From positions 62,001 to 126,000 of the forward strand of contig CAKSZS010000003.1 of assembly GCA_934525845.1 (NCBI GenBank): DNA of 64,000 nucleotides. The letters run 5' to 3'. Numbering within the stretch: the first letter of the stretch is position 1; every line of letters begins with the position of its first letter. The position numbers and the translations under genes are program-made. Below are positions 27,188 through 36,047 of this stretch, in pieces. This stretch comes from an uncultured Faecalibacterium sp. Lineage in GTDB: Bacteria > Bacillota > Clostridia > Oscillospirales > Ruminococcaceae. The notes under the pieces were generated by a model that saw only the letters and a list, made by a program, of their open reading frames with translations, had not been told where the DNA came from and searched no databases.

Positions 27188-29609
27188 ACTTTTCAAGCAG
27201 AGCAACACCATCCTGCTGGACGGCGGCATGGGCACCATGCTGCAGGCGGCGGGCCTGAAACTGGGCGCAAAGCCCGAGGAACTGAACATCACCGACCCGG
27301 CGCTCATTGAGGGTATCCATGCAAAATATGCCGCCGCGGGCAGCCGCATCGTCAACGCCAACACCTTCGGCGCGTCGGCCCACAAGCTGGCAGACAGCGC
27401 CTACAGCCTGGAAGAGATCATCGCGGCGGGCATCGCCAACTGCAAGCGGGCTTGTGCACCTTATGGGGCGCTGGCTGCTCTGGACGTCGGCCCGCTGGGT
27501 GAACTGCTGGAACCCAACGGCACCCTGGCTTTTGAGGATGCCGTGGAAGAATACGGCCGCATCGTGCGGGCCGGTGTGGCGGCAGGGGCCGACCTCATCT
27601 TCTTTGAGACCTTCACCGACCTGTACGAGCTGAAAGCCGCTCTGCTGGCCGCCAAGGAGAACAGCACCCTGCCCATTCTGGCCAGCATGAGCTTTGAAGC
27701 CGGCGGGCGCACCTTTACCGGCTGCACCGTGGAGAGCTTCGGCGTCACCGCCCGGGGCCTGGGCGCCAACGCGGTGGGCATCAACTGCTCCCTCGGCCCC
27801 AAGGAGATCTTCCCCATGGCAAAGCGCCTGGCCGATGCTGTACCCGGGGACTTTCCGGTCTTTGTCAAGCCAAACGCCGGTCTGCCCCGGGCGGACGGCA
27901 GCGGCTACGACATCACGCCTCAGCTGTTCGCGCTGGAAATGAAGCCCTACCGGGAACTGCACCTGTTCGCCGCCGGCGGCTGCTGCGGCACTACGCCGGA
28001 GTTCATCCAGCTGCTGAACGGTGTATTCAAGGGCTGTGTGCCGGGCCGTGCCGCCCACGCGATGCCCTCGGTGCTCTGCACCCCCATGAATTACGTCAAT
28101 GTGGACGGCATCACGGTGGTGGGCGAGCGCATCAACCCTACCGGCAAAAAGCGGTTCCAGCAGGCGCTGCGGGAAAACGATATGAACTATGTTCTGGAAC
28201 AGGCCGTGAGCCAGGTGGAAGCCGGGGCGCAAGTGCTGGACGTGAACGTGGGTGCCCCCGGTGTGGACGAACCGGCCCTGATGCCCCAGGTGGTCAAGGC
28301 GTTGCAGAGTGTGGTCAGCCTGCCCCTGCAGCTGGATTCCTCCAATGTGCAGGCGCTGGAAGCCGGCCTGCGGGTGTACAACGGCAAGCCCATCGTCAAC
28401 TCCACCAACGGCGAAGAGGAAAAGCTCAAGGCCATTCTGCCGCTGTGCAAAAAGTACGGTGCGGCCATTGTGGGCCTTGCCATTGACGAGCGGGGCATTC
28501 TGCCCGCCGCCGAGGACCGGGTGGCCATCGCCCGCCGCATCACCGAAGCGGCTCTGGAAGCCGGCATCCCCCGGGAGGACATCTACATCGACTGTCTGAC
28601 CCTGACCGCCAGCGCCCAGCAGAAGGACGTGCTGGCTACGGTGCAGGCGCTGGAAGCCTGCAAAAAGGAGCTGGGGGTGCGCACCATTCTGGGTGTGTCC
28701 AACATCAGTTTCGGCCTGCCCTGCCGCCCCTACCTGAACACCACCTTCCTCACCATGGCCATGTACGCCGGGCTGGACCTGGCCATCATGAACCCCTCCA
28801 GCGAGGAGATGATGGCGGCGGTGTACGCCTACAACGTGCTGACCAACCGCGACCAGCAGAGCACCCAGTACATCGAGCGGTATGCAAACCGGGTGCCCGC
28901 ATCCCAGGCGCTCAAGCAGGCCGCGCAGGCGGTCCCGGCAGCGTCCGCTTCTTCCTCCGGTGAGAGTGCAGAGATCTCCGGCCCCTATGCGGCCCTCATC
29001 AAGGCCGTGGAGAAGGGTCTGAAGGGCGATGCTGCCGCCCAGACCCGCGCACTGCTGGAAACCAAGCAGCCGCTGGAAGTGGTGGACGATGCCCTGATCC
29101 CGGCGCTGGACATCGTGGGTGCCAAGTATGAAAAGGGCACTCTCTTCCTGCCCCAGCTGCTGCAGGCCGCCAGTGCCGCCCAGAGCGCTTTTGAGGAGAT
29201 CAAGACTGCCATTGCCAAGAAAGGCGAGGGCAGCGCAAGCAAGGGCCGCATCGTGCTGGCCACCGTCAAGGGGGATGTGCACGACATCGGGAAGAACATC
29301 GTCAAGGTCATTCTGGAAAACTACGGCTTTGAGGTGATCGACCTGGGCCGTGACGTGCCGGTGGAGACCGTGGTGGATACTGTGCGGGAAAAGGACGTGC
29401 ATCTGGTGGGCCTGTCCGCCCTGATGACCACCACCCTGAAGAGCATGGAAGAGACCATCGCCGCCCTGCACGAAGCCAAGCTGGACTGCAAGATCATGGT
29501 GGGCGGTGCCGTGCTGACCCCGGAATACGCGGAGAAGATCGGCGCCGACTGGTACGCCAAGGACGCCAAGCGCAGTGCGGACATTGCAAAAGAATTTTTT
29601 GGAGTGTAA
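27174..29609 (+). CDS. metH: B12-dependent methionine synthase (without activation domain)
   Basis: An 811-residue enzyme transferring a methyl group from methyltetrahydrofolate to homocysteine through cobalamin. Modules in order: homocysteine domain with zinc ligands in INCS (about 203) and GGCCGTTP (about 268), pterin domain (about 310-570), B12 cap (about 600-690) and B12 domain with the cobalt-ligand motif DVHDIGKN (about 700). It ends there; the activation domain is the upstream gene. The start is a GTG at 27174 after GAGGGG, overlapping the upstream stop. Confidence 0.93.
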   Translation: MRVNELFKQSNTILLDGGMGTMLQAAGLKLGAKPEELNITDPALIEGIHAKYAAAGSRIVNANTFGASAHKLADSAYSLEEIIAAGIANCKRACAPYGALAALDVGPLGELLEPNGTLAFEDAVEEYGRIVRAGVAAGADLIFFETFTDLYELKAALLAAKENSTLPILASMSFEAGGRTFTGCTVESFGVTARGLGANAVGINCSLGPKEIFPMAKRLADAVPGDFPVFVKPNAGLPRADGSGYDITPQLFALEMKPYRELHLFAAGGCCGTTPEFIQLLNGVFKGCVPGRAAHAMPSVLCTPMNYVNVDGITVVGERINPTGKKRFQQALRENDMNYVLEQAVSQVEAGAQVLDVNVGAPGVDEPALMPQVVKALQSVVSLPLQLDSSNVQALEAGLRVYNGKPIVNSTNGEEEKLKAILPLCKKYGAAIVGLAIDERGILPAAEDRVAIARRITEAALEAGIPREDIYIDCLTLTASAQQKDVLATVQALEACKKELGVRTILGVSNISFGLPCRPYLNTTFLTMAMYAGLDLAIMNPSSEEMMAAVYAYNVLTNRDQQSTQYIERYANRVPASQALKQAAQAVPAASASSSGESAEISGPYAALIKAVEKGLKGDAAAQTRALLETKQPLEVVDDALIPALDIVGAKYEKGTLFLPQLLQAASAAQSAFEEIKTAIAKKGEGSASKGRIVLATVKGDVHDIGKNIVKVILENYGFEVIDLGRDVPVETVVDTVREKDVHLVGLSALMTTTLKSMEETIAALHEAKLDCKIMVGGAVLTPEYAEKIGADWYAKDAKRSADIAKEFFGV

Positions 29610-29680
29610 CGACCCAATTTTTGTTTTCAATCTGTTCAAAAATCCCACAAAGAAATGCCACGATTGTCTGGTAGTATAAG

Positions 29681-29953
29681 AGTGCAGTCAGGGAGAGACG
29701 GAACGGAAGTCCCCCTAAAACCTCCGAAAAGATCTCTCTCAAATGCCTTTGCAGGCAACATTCCTGCGGGTGCCGCTGCAAGATGCAGGACACAGCAGGC
29801 TCCCCTTAAAACACTGTTCCCCGCTGATGCGAGGCAATAGCCAAGGCGGCGAACAGACTACCAAATCCCTCCTGACAGGTCGCAATGTTCAGGGGTTCCT
29901 ATAACGCAGGCGGCACCGCTTTCTCCTCCTTTCCACGGTGCCGCCTGCTTTTT
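29681..29953 (+). ncRNA. Probable structured non-coding RNA of unrecognised family
   Basis: The 424-base gap after metH holds a promoter-like TGGTAGTATAAG (29669-29680), a set of local hairpins, a long-range closing stem (GTCAGGGAG near 29686 with CTCCTGAC near 29870) and a strong terminator. The similar motifs TCCCCCTAAAAC and TCCCCTTAAAAC occur in two of the hairpin loops, and CTGTTC/GAACAG closes an inner stem. No convincing reading frame. I could not match it to 6S, tmRNA, RNase P or SRP RNA by eye. Confidence 0.55.
29906..29953 (+). terminator. Terminator of the candidate RNA
   Basis: Perfect 13-bp arms GCAGGCGGCACCG and complement with a 17-base loop, then TTTTTGTTTT. Confidence 0.85.
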
Positions 29954-29982
29954 GTTTTATTCATTTCGATCAAGACAAAAAT

Positions 29983-30016
29983 GGGGCTGTTTCACAAAAA
30001 CCTGTGAAACAGCCCT
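29983..30016 (-). terminator. Terminator after the PAP2 phosphatase gene
   Basis: GGGCTGTTTCAC with its complement and an 8-base loop, followed on the minus strand by T-rich sequence. Confidence 0.75.
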
Positions 30017-30033
30017 GTTTTTCTGCCAAAATC

Positions 30034-30570
30034 TTATACGATTTGTTTTTTCTTGCAGAATTTTGCCAATTTGTCGGCCAAAAGGTCGCCCAGGATGCCC
30101 AGCACAATGCCGAATACGATGCCGCCCAGCACGTCGGTGGGAAAGTGCACATACAGATACAGCCGGGTGAACCCGATGAAGGCCGCCAGCACCAGCGCCG
30201 GGATGCCCAGCTGCCGGTCGTTCCGGAACAGCGCCCAGGCTGCGGCAAAGGCGGAGGAGGTGTGTCCGGACGGGAAGGAATAGCCGTTGGGACGGGGCAC
30301 AAGCAGGGTGACAGCCTTATTGAGGTCGCAGGGGCGGGGCCGGGCAAACAGCGGCTTGAGGAGAAAGTGTCCGGTGATCATGTACAGTCCCAGCGCCAGG
30401 GCCATGGCAAGTCCGGCCCGGCGGGTCCTGCGGGAGAACAGCAGGATGAGGGTGAGCGCGATCCAGATTTCCCCATGGGCACCCGCGTAGTTGAAAAACA
30501 CGGCCAGCGCGTCCATTGTGGGGGTGTGGAACTGCAGCAGCCAGTCCAGAAAAGCAAATTCAAAGGGCAT
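30034..30570 (-). CDS. PAP2 family membrane phosphatase
   Basis: A 178-residue integral membrane protein with about five helices. The three phosphatase motifs are KPLFARPRP, PSGHTS and RLYLYVHFPTDVLGG, whose histidines perform phosphoryl transfer outside the membrane. Such proteins recycle undecaprenyl pyrophosphate or dephosphorylate phosphatidate or phosphatidylglycerophosphate; the sequence does not decide. A monocistronic gene with AAGGAGG before the ATG. Confidence 0.9.
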   Translation of the reverse strand: MPFEFAFLDWLLQFHTPTMDALAVFFNYAGAHGEIWIALTLILLFSRRTRRAGLAMALALGLYMITGHFLLKPLFARPRPCDLNKAVTLLVPRPNGYSFPSGHTSSAFAAAWALFRNDRQLGIPALVLAAFIGFTRLYLYVHFPTDVLGGIVFGIVLGILGDLLADKLAKFCKKKQIV

Positions 30571-30702
30571 GGAACCGACCTCCTTCTTTTCTTTATCGTA
30601 ACACAGCGGCAGGGACGGAACAAGAGCCGTCCTTGTACAACTTGAAAAGAAATGTTAAACTGTGCTTAAACCGTGGAAAACGGCGGAAAAGAGGAAGCGT
30701 GT

Positions 30703-31848
30703 ATGACGAAAAAATCGTTCCCGAGTCCCAACAAAAAAGAAGAGGCCGGCATTGCAGTTCTGGTGCTGTATGGCGCTGTGCTGGGGGTGATGGCCGCAAA
30801 GATTCTGTTTGCGGCGGCGGACCGGAGCAGCTCGTTTGGGGAATATCTGGCTGCACTTGCCGGGTTAGCAGTGCTCACAGCAGCGGCGCTCTATTTGCAG
30901 ATCATCCTGCACGAGGGCGGGCACCTGGTGTGCGGGCTGCTGTCCGGGTATCGGTTCGTGTCCTTCCGCATCGGCAGCTGGATGCTGCAAAAGGAAAACG
31001 GGAAGCTCTGCCTGCACCGCTATACGCTGGCCGGTACCGGCGGGCAGTGCCTGTTGGCCCCGCCGGAGATGACAAATGGGAAAATGCCCTATCAATTATA
31101 CAATCTGGGCGGCGTTTTGATGAACCTGTTCACGGCGGTGCTGGCGGCGGGCCTGATGTGGGCGTGCCGGGAAGCCTGGCCTGCACGCATCTTTTTTGAG
31201 ATGCTGTGCGTCGCGGGCCTTGGCTCGGCCTTGACCAACGGCATCCCCCTGCGGATCCAGGGCGTTGCCAACGACGGCGCAAATGCCCGGGACCTGGGCA
31301 AGGACCCGGCGGCTCTGCGGGCATTCTGGGTACAGCTGAGCATCAACGCAAAGCAGGCGGAGTGCGTCGCTCTGCGGGAAATGCCGGAGGAGTGGTTCGC
31401 TCTGCCCACAGAAGGGCTGGACAACATCATGGTGGCAGTGCAGGCGGTGCTGCACGCGAACCGCTTGATGGACCAGCAGCGCTTTGCCGAGACGGCCCAG
31501 GTCATCGATGCGCTGGAAGCTCAGAAGACGGCGGTCCTGCCCCTGCACCGGAACCTGCTGCTATGCGACCGGCTCACCTGTGCCCTGCTCACCGGGGAGG
31601 ATGCCGCGCCGTGGCTGAAGCGCTGGAACCGTAAGGAAATGCGGAACTTCCGCAAACAGATGAAGACCTTCCCGTCGGTCCTGCGCACCGAGTACGCGGC
31701 AGCGCTGCTGGCGGAGAAGGCCCCTGCGCGGGCGGAAACTTACCGTGTCCAGTTTGCACGGCAGGCGAAGAATTACCCGTTTGCCGCCGAAACCGCCAGC
31801 GAATGCGCACTGATGGAGCGGCTGGCACAGATGTCCCAGACGGCATAA
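30703..31848 (+). CDS. Membrane protein with M50-like metalloprotease signature
   Basis: A 381-residue protein with four to five N-terminal transmembrane helices (about 15-200) and a soluble helical C-terminal half. IILHEGGHLVCG inside a helix is an HExxH zinc motif as in site-2 proteases, and NGIPL followed by NDG near residues 185-200 matches the position of the third metal ligand motif. The tail looks TPR-like. A substrate is not evident. I chose the ATG at 30703, behind GAGGAAG, over an upstream GTG. It ends at a terminator shared with the convergent fructokinase gene. Confidence 0.7.
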   Translation: MTKKSFPSPNKKEEAGIAVLVLYGAVLGVMAAKILFAAADRSSSFGEYLAALAGLAVLTAAALYLQIILHEGGHLVCGLLSGYRFVSFRIGSWMLQKENGKLCLHRYTLAGTGGQCLLAPPEMTNGKMPYQLYNLGGVLMNLFTAVLAAGLMWACREAWPARIFFEMLCVAGLGSALTNGIPLRIQGVANDGANARDLGKDPAALRAFWVQLSINAKQAECVALREMPEEWFALPTEGLDNIMVAVQAVLHANRLMDQQRFAETAQVIDALEAQKTAVLPLHRNLLLCDRLTCALLTGEDAAPWLKRWNRKEMRNFRKQMKTFPSVLRTEYAAALLAEKAPARAETYRVQFARQAKNYPFAAETASECALMERLAQMSQTA

Positions 31849-31854
31849 ACGAAA

Positions 31855-31886
31855 CAGGCCCCTTCTCCGGTCGGAGAAGGGGCCTG
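31855..31886. terminator. Bidirectional terminator
   Basis: Perfect 15-bp arms CAGGCCCCTTCTCCG and complement with a 2-base loop, between convergent genes. Confidence 0.85.
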
Positions 31887-31896
31887 CGTTTTGCAT

Positions 31897-32856
31897 TTAC
31901 TGCATCTGTTCCAGGGTGGGGTAGCTGTCGATGGCACCGTTGCTCTGCACGCTGATGCCGCAGAACTTGTTGGAGAAGGCCAGATACTCGTCCAGCTTTT
32001 TCTTGGAGAGCTTTTCCAGCTTGTCCAGGGTCACGCCATCGCGGTTCAGCTGCCACAGGAAGGAGCCGATGAAGCCGTCGCCTGCACCGGTGGTGTCCAC
32101 CGCCTTGACCTTCTGGCAGGCGGCAAAGCCGTGGGCATTGCGGGTGTAGGCATGGGCACCCTTGCTGCCGCAGGTGTACAGCACCAGCTGGACGTCTCCG
32201 GTGAAAAGCTGCGGCAGGGCGGCGTCGATGTCCGCAGTGCCGGTGAGGAATTCCAGCTCCTCGTCCGAGATTTTCAGGATGTGGGACAGGGGTGCGAACT
32301 GCAGAACGGTCTGGCGGAGCATCTCCTTGTCCGGCCAGAGCGGGAAGCGCAGGTTGGGGTCAAAGCTCACGATCACACCGGTTTCCCGGGCGGCGGTGAT
32401 GGCGGCCAGATGGGCGTGCCGCATGGGGCTGTCCACCAGCGAAACACTGCAATAGTGCAGGGCAAAGGCATCGCCGAACCAGGCCGGGTCGATCTGCTCC
32501 GGAGAATAGAGCAGGTCGGCGGAGGGCTTGCGGTAGAAGCTGAAGGTGCGGTTGCCGTCCTCTTCCAGGCTCACGAAGGCAAGGGCCGTGTTGGCCTTGT
32601 CGGTGAACACCAGATGGGACAGGTCGATGCCGCAGGCGCTCAGCTCGTGGGCGATCTTGTGGCCGAAGGGGTCATCGCCCAGCTGGGACAGGAAGGCGCT
32701 CTTGCCGCCCAGGCGGGTGAAGGCCGCGCAGACGTTGGCCGGTGCACCGCCCACCCGGGGGCTGAACGAGGGCACCTCGTCAAAGGAACATCCCACGCGG
32801 GACGGGATCATATCGATCAGCGCTTCGCCGATGGAAAATAACGTGTTGCCGGGCAT
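31897..32856 (-). CDS. Fructokinase (PfkB family)
   Basis: A 319-residue ribokinase-fold sugar kinase. GGAPANVC (about 36-43) and the ATP/anion-hole signature DTTGAGDGF near residue 240 are present, with the catalytic aspartate in that motif. It sits after the sucrose hydrolase gene on the same strand, so it phosphorylates the fructose freed from sucrose 6-phosphate. A degenerate repeat separates it from the hydrolase gene. GGGAGG precedes the ATG. Confidence 0.9.
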   Translation of the reverse strand: MPGNTLFSIGEALIDMIPSRVGCSFDEVPSFSPRVGGAPANVCAAFTRLGGKSAFLSQLGDDPFGHKIAHELSACGIDLSHLVFTDKANTALAFVSLEEDGNRTFSFYRKPSADLLYSPEQIDPAWFGDAFALHYCSVSLVDSPMRHAHLAAITAARETGVIVSFDPNLRFPLWPDKEMLRQTVLQFAPLSHILKISDEELEFLTGTADIDAALPQLFTGDVQLVLYTCGSKGAHAYTRNAHGFAACQKVKAVDTTGAGDGFIGSFLWQLNRDGVTLDKLEKLSKKKLDEYLAFSNKFCGISVQSNGAIDSYPTLEQMQ

Positions 32857-32892
32857 AGAGAACCTCCCAAATTAAGATGCTGGTAAGAAAAG

Positions 32893-33075
32893 GCTTCCCC
32901 CGGGCGGGGGAAGCTGTCACCGCAGGTGACGGATGAGGGCGCAGGAAAGAAGAAGCCTTTCAAGAGGATACCCCTCATCCGCTTCACTTTGTTCAGAACC
33001 TGTTCCCCTTCTGACACTGCGTGCCACCTCCCCTGGTCGGGGGAGTCTTTCCCCAAGGGGGGGGGGAAAAGGCTT
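32893..33075. repeat. Degenerate or second-type intergenic repeat
   Basis: Contains CTTCCCCCGGGCGGGGGAAG, a GTCACC/GGTGAC stem and, in the right half, CACCTCCCCTGGTCGGGGGAG and a run of nine or more G. It lacks the AACCCTCTC ends. Similar pieces occur inside copy 4 and, more weakly, at 840-960. Confidence 0.6.
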
Positions 33076-33092
33076 AGTTGCGGTGGATCAAA

Positions 33093-34487
33093 TTATAAGC
33101 TGTAAACCGTTCCTTCTGCACCCCGCATTTTCAGGGAAACCTCCCCGGGTGCGGGGTAGTACCGGGTGCTGAACACCGCCGCACCCTCATTCAGGAAAAT
33201 TTCCAGCGAGGAGCGGTCGCCCACCACCCGCAGACTGCGGCAGGGGGCATTCAGCTGAACACGGCGCTCGGTGCGGCCATCGGCCATTGCCGGGTCCGTG
33301 AAGCGCAGAACGCAGGTGCGGTCAGCTTCAGTATACACCAGCTCCACGCCCTGTGCAACGGTCAGTGTGAAGTCGCCGGCGGGGGCGGCGGTCAGGTCGA
33401 AGCAGGGAGATACGGAAAGTTCTGCGCCGTTTTCGGCAGGCTGTGCGGTACCGCGCAGAGCTTCCAGCTCCGGCACCGGATTCTGCAGCAGGGTGCCGTC
33501 CGGGCCGTTCGTCAGCAGACGGGGCACGGTCATGCAGTGCTGCCAGCCGTAGGCCACGGTGGGGGCGTTGCCGTAATCGGCGTCCGGCATTCCCATCCAG
33601 CCGATCTGGATGCGGCGTTCGGTGCTGTCCACAAAGCTCTGGGGGGCGTAGTAGTCAAACCCGGCGTCCATCTCGTGGAATTCGCTCAGCGTGTATTCCC
33701 CGCGCCAGTCGCCGTACACGGCAAAGTAACCGCAACCGTAGATGTTCTGGCACTGGATGCCCTGCGGAGACACGGCCAGATACCACTGCCCGTCGATGCA
33801 GAACAGGTCCGGGCACTCCCACATATAGCCGAAGGGTTCCGGTGTGGTCAGGGTATTGATGTGGGTCCAGTGGAGCTTGTCGGTGCTTTCCAGCACCAGC
33901 ACCTCGCCCCTGTCTTCCAGCGTGCGGGCACCCAGCACCATATAATACTTGCCCTCGTAAGCGAACACTTTGGGGTCCCGCACATGGCAGGTCAGCCCGG
34001 CGGGATAATCCTTGTTGTACAGCAGGCACTGCTTGCTGGCCAGGGTCACGCCGTCCCTGCTGACGGCCAGGCAGACGTTGTGGCCGCGGCCCTGCTTGAT
34101 GTAATCGTAGTCGCCGGGGTGCTTGACATTGCCGGTGTAGTAGAGGTACATCGTGCCGTCTTCCACCAGCGCCGAACCGGAGTAGGCACCGTGACAGTCA
34201 AAGGGTTCGTCCGGGTAGAGCATCACGGGCCGCGGCTCCCAGTGGAGCAGATCGGTGCTCACCGCGTGGCCCCAGTGCTTCACGCCGCCGGTCACGTCAA
34301 AAGGGCCGTACTGGAAAAACGCGTGGTACTGCCCGCCGTACACGCACAGGCCGTTGGGGTCGTTCAGCCAGCCCACCGGCGGCTGCAGGTGGAACTGCTG
34401 GCGGTGCGGGTCAGACTCCACGTTGGCCTTGCCCAGCGACTCCACCAGCGAAACCAGTTTTTTCAGATCACGCTGGAGTGCATTCAT
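33093..34487 (-). CDS. scrB: GH32 sucrose-6-phosphate hydrolase
   Basis: A 464-residue GH32 enzyme with a five-bladed propeller and a C-terminal beta-sandwich. The nucleophile aspartate is in GWLNDPNG, the transition-state aspartate in RDPKVF and the acid/base glutamate in WECPD. No signal peptide, consistent with splitting sucrose 6-phosphate delivered by the PTS. Its ATG overlaps the stop of the transporter gene as ATGA, so the two are translationally coupled. Confidence 0.92.
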   Translation of the reverse strand: MNALQRDLKKLVSLVESLGKANVESDPHRQQFHLQPPVGWLNDPNGLCVYGGQYHAFFQYGPFDVTGGVKHWGHAVSTDLLHWEPRPVMLYPDEPFDCHGAYSGSALVEDGTMYLYYTGNVKHPGDYDYIKQGRGHNVCLAVSRDGVTLASKQCLLYNKDYPAGLTCHVRDPKVFAYEGKYYMVLGARTLEDRGEVLVLESTDKLHWTHINTLTTPEPFGYMWECPDLFCIDGQWYLAVSPQGIQCQNIYGCGYFAVYGDWRGEYTLSEFHEMDAGFDYYAPQSFVDSTERRIQIGWMGMPDADYGNAPTVAYGWQHCMTVPRLLTNGPDGTLLQNPVPELEALRGTAQPAENGAELSVSPCFDLTAAPAGDFTLTVAQGVELVYTEADRTCVLRFTDPAMADGRTERRVQLNAPCRSLRVVGDRSSLEIFLNEGAAVFSTRYYPAPGEVSLKMRGAEGTVYSL

Positions 34488-35872
34488 GCCTTGACCTCCT
34501 CAGGCTTCCAGATGACCCAGGTCACGGCGAAGGACACGCCGAAGGAGATGGCCATCATGATGATGTACTGCAGAGGCATATGCAGGTGCAGCAGGATGCC
34601 GAAGATGCCGGTCACACCGGTGCCGGTGGCACCCAGACCTACGATGCTGGCGTACAGAGCGCCGCAGGCACCGCCCAGCAGACCACCGATGAAGGGCTTG
34701 AAGTAGCGCAGGTTCACACCGAAGATGGCAGGCTCGGTGATGCCCATGCAGGCGGACAGGGCAGAGGGCAGGGCCATGGACTTGACCTTGGTGTCCTTGC
34801 TCTTCAGGGCCACGGCCAGAGCGGCACCGCCCTGTGCCACGTTGGCGGCGCTGGCCAGCGGCAGCCAGTAGGTGTAGCCGTAACGGGCCAGCTGGCCCAG
34901 GTCGATCAGGGTATACATATGATGGATGCCGGCCACGACGGTGACTGCATACAGACCGCCCATGATGAAGGAGCCGATGCCGAAGGGCAGGGTGATGAGG
35001 GTCTGCACGCCGGTGATGATGCCGTTTTCCAGCTTGGTGAAGACGGGGCCGATGGCGGCCAGGGTCAGGTAACCGGTGACGAAGACGGAGACCAGCGGGG
35101 TGACGAACAGGTCAAACATGGCGGGCACGACCTTGTGCAGACGCTTTTCGATCTGGCACATGAGCCACACGGCGATGATGACCGGGATGACGTGACCCTG
35201 ATAGCCCACCAGCGGCACCGAGTACAGACCGCCGAACACCGGCTGCATCACGTTGACGCCGTTGGATACGGTCCAGGCGTTCTGCAGGTCGGGATGGATC
35301 ATGATCATGCCGATGACCGCGCCCAGGTACGGGTTGCCGCCGAAGACCTTGGCGGCGGAGTAGGCGATCAGGATGGGCAGGAAGGTGTAAGCGGTGTTGG
35401 AGAAGAGCTTGGCAAACACATACACCGAGCCAGTGGTGTCGATGTTCAGGAAGCCGTTGTTGACCATGAAGTTCAGCGCTTCCATGATGCCCATCAGGAA
35501 GCCGGAAGCCACGATGGCGGGAATGATGGGCACGAAGATGTCGCCCAGGGTCTTGATGGCCCGCTGATACCAGGGAGCCTTGGCCGCCGCGGCCTGCTTG
35601 ACGTCCTCTTTGCTGCCGCCCTCGATGCCGGCCAGCTTGATGAACTCGTCGTAGACCTTGTTCACGGTGCCGGTGCCGAAAATGATCTGCAGCTGGCCCT
35701 GGGCCTCAAAAACGCCCTTGGCACCCTCTGCATTTTCCAGCTCCTTTTTGTTGACCTTGCTGTTGTCTGCGATCACCAGACGCAGACGGGTGGCGCAGTG
35801 CGCCGCCGAAACGATGTTGCCCGGGCCGCCGATGTGATCCAGGACCTGTTTTGCCGCATTTTGATAATCCAT
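34484..35872 (-). CDS. scrA: Sucrose PTS transporter, EIIBC
   Basis: A 462-residue phosphotransferase permease. The EIIB domain (1-90) has the phosphorylated cysteine in AAHCATRLRL (residue 26). The EIIC domain (about 105-455) spans the membrane with roughly ten helices and carries GITEPAIFGV. No EIIA domain is attached, so EIIA must come from another protein. It leads a sucrose operon with the GH32 hydrolase and fructokinase. A LacI-type operator overlaps the predicted transcription start. Confidence 0.92.
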   Translation of the reverse strand: MDYQNAAKQVLDHIGGPGNIVSAAHCATRLRLVIADNSKVNKKELENAEGAKGVFEAQGQLQIIFGTGTVNKVYDEFIKLAGIEGGSKEDVKQAAAAKAPWYQRAIKTLGDIFVPIIPAIVASGFLMGIMEALNFMVNNGFLNIDTTGSVYVFAKLFSNTAYTFLPILIAYSAAKVFGGNPYLGAVIGMIMIHPDLQNAWTVSNGVNVMQPVFGGLYSVPLVGYQGHVIPVIIAVWLMCQIEKRLHKVVPAMFDLFVTPLVSVFVTGYLTLAAIGPVFTKLENGIITGVQTLITLPFGIGSFIMGGLYAVTVVAGIHHMYTLIDLGQLARYGYTYWLPLASAANVAQGGAALAVALKSKDTKVKSMALPSALSACMGITEPAIFGVNLRYFKPFIGGLLGGACGALYASIVGLGATGTGVTGIFGILLHLHMPLQYIIMMAISFGVSFAVTWVIWKPEEVKA

Positions 35873-35915
35873 AGCATTTTCTCCTTTTCCGGCTGTGTGG
35901 CGATCTCAAATGGTT

Positions 35916-35929
35916 TGAAATCGGTTTCA
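35916..35929. promoter_or_regulatory. ScrR-type (LacI family) operator upstream of scrA
   Basis: TGAAATCGGTTTCA, one mismatch from the perfect palindrome TGAAACCGGTTTCA. It lies just downstream of the predicted -10, where a repressor blocks initiation. A half-site GGTTTCA also occurs at 36015-36021. Confidence 0.75.
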
Positions 35930-35937
35930 CTGGCTTT

Positions 35938-35966
35938 ATTATACGCTGGTAAAAGAAAATTTTCCA
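35938..35966 (-). promoter_or_regulatory. scrA promoter
   Basis: On the minus strand TGGAAA, 17 bases, TATAAT, about 65 bases before the start codon. Confidence 0.6.
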
Positions 35967-36047
35967 TTCGCAAGGGGCATAAACTTGGGAGTGGTTCTGT
36001 TATTGATTTCACACGGTTTCATATTCTGCATTGGCAAAAGTGACGAA

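Noticed and set aside
29610..30033. Assignment of the intergenic RNA as SRP RNA, tmRNA or RNase P RNA
   Set aside because: The hallmark sequences (GGAAGGAAGCAGCC, a tRNA-like end, GAGGAAAGTCC) are absent. 6S RNA could not be confirmed because the fold looks multi-branched rather than a single rod.
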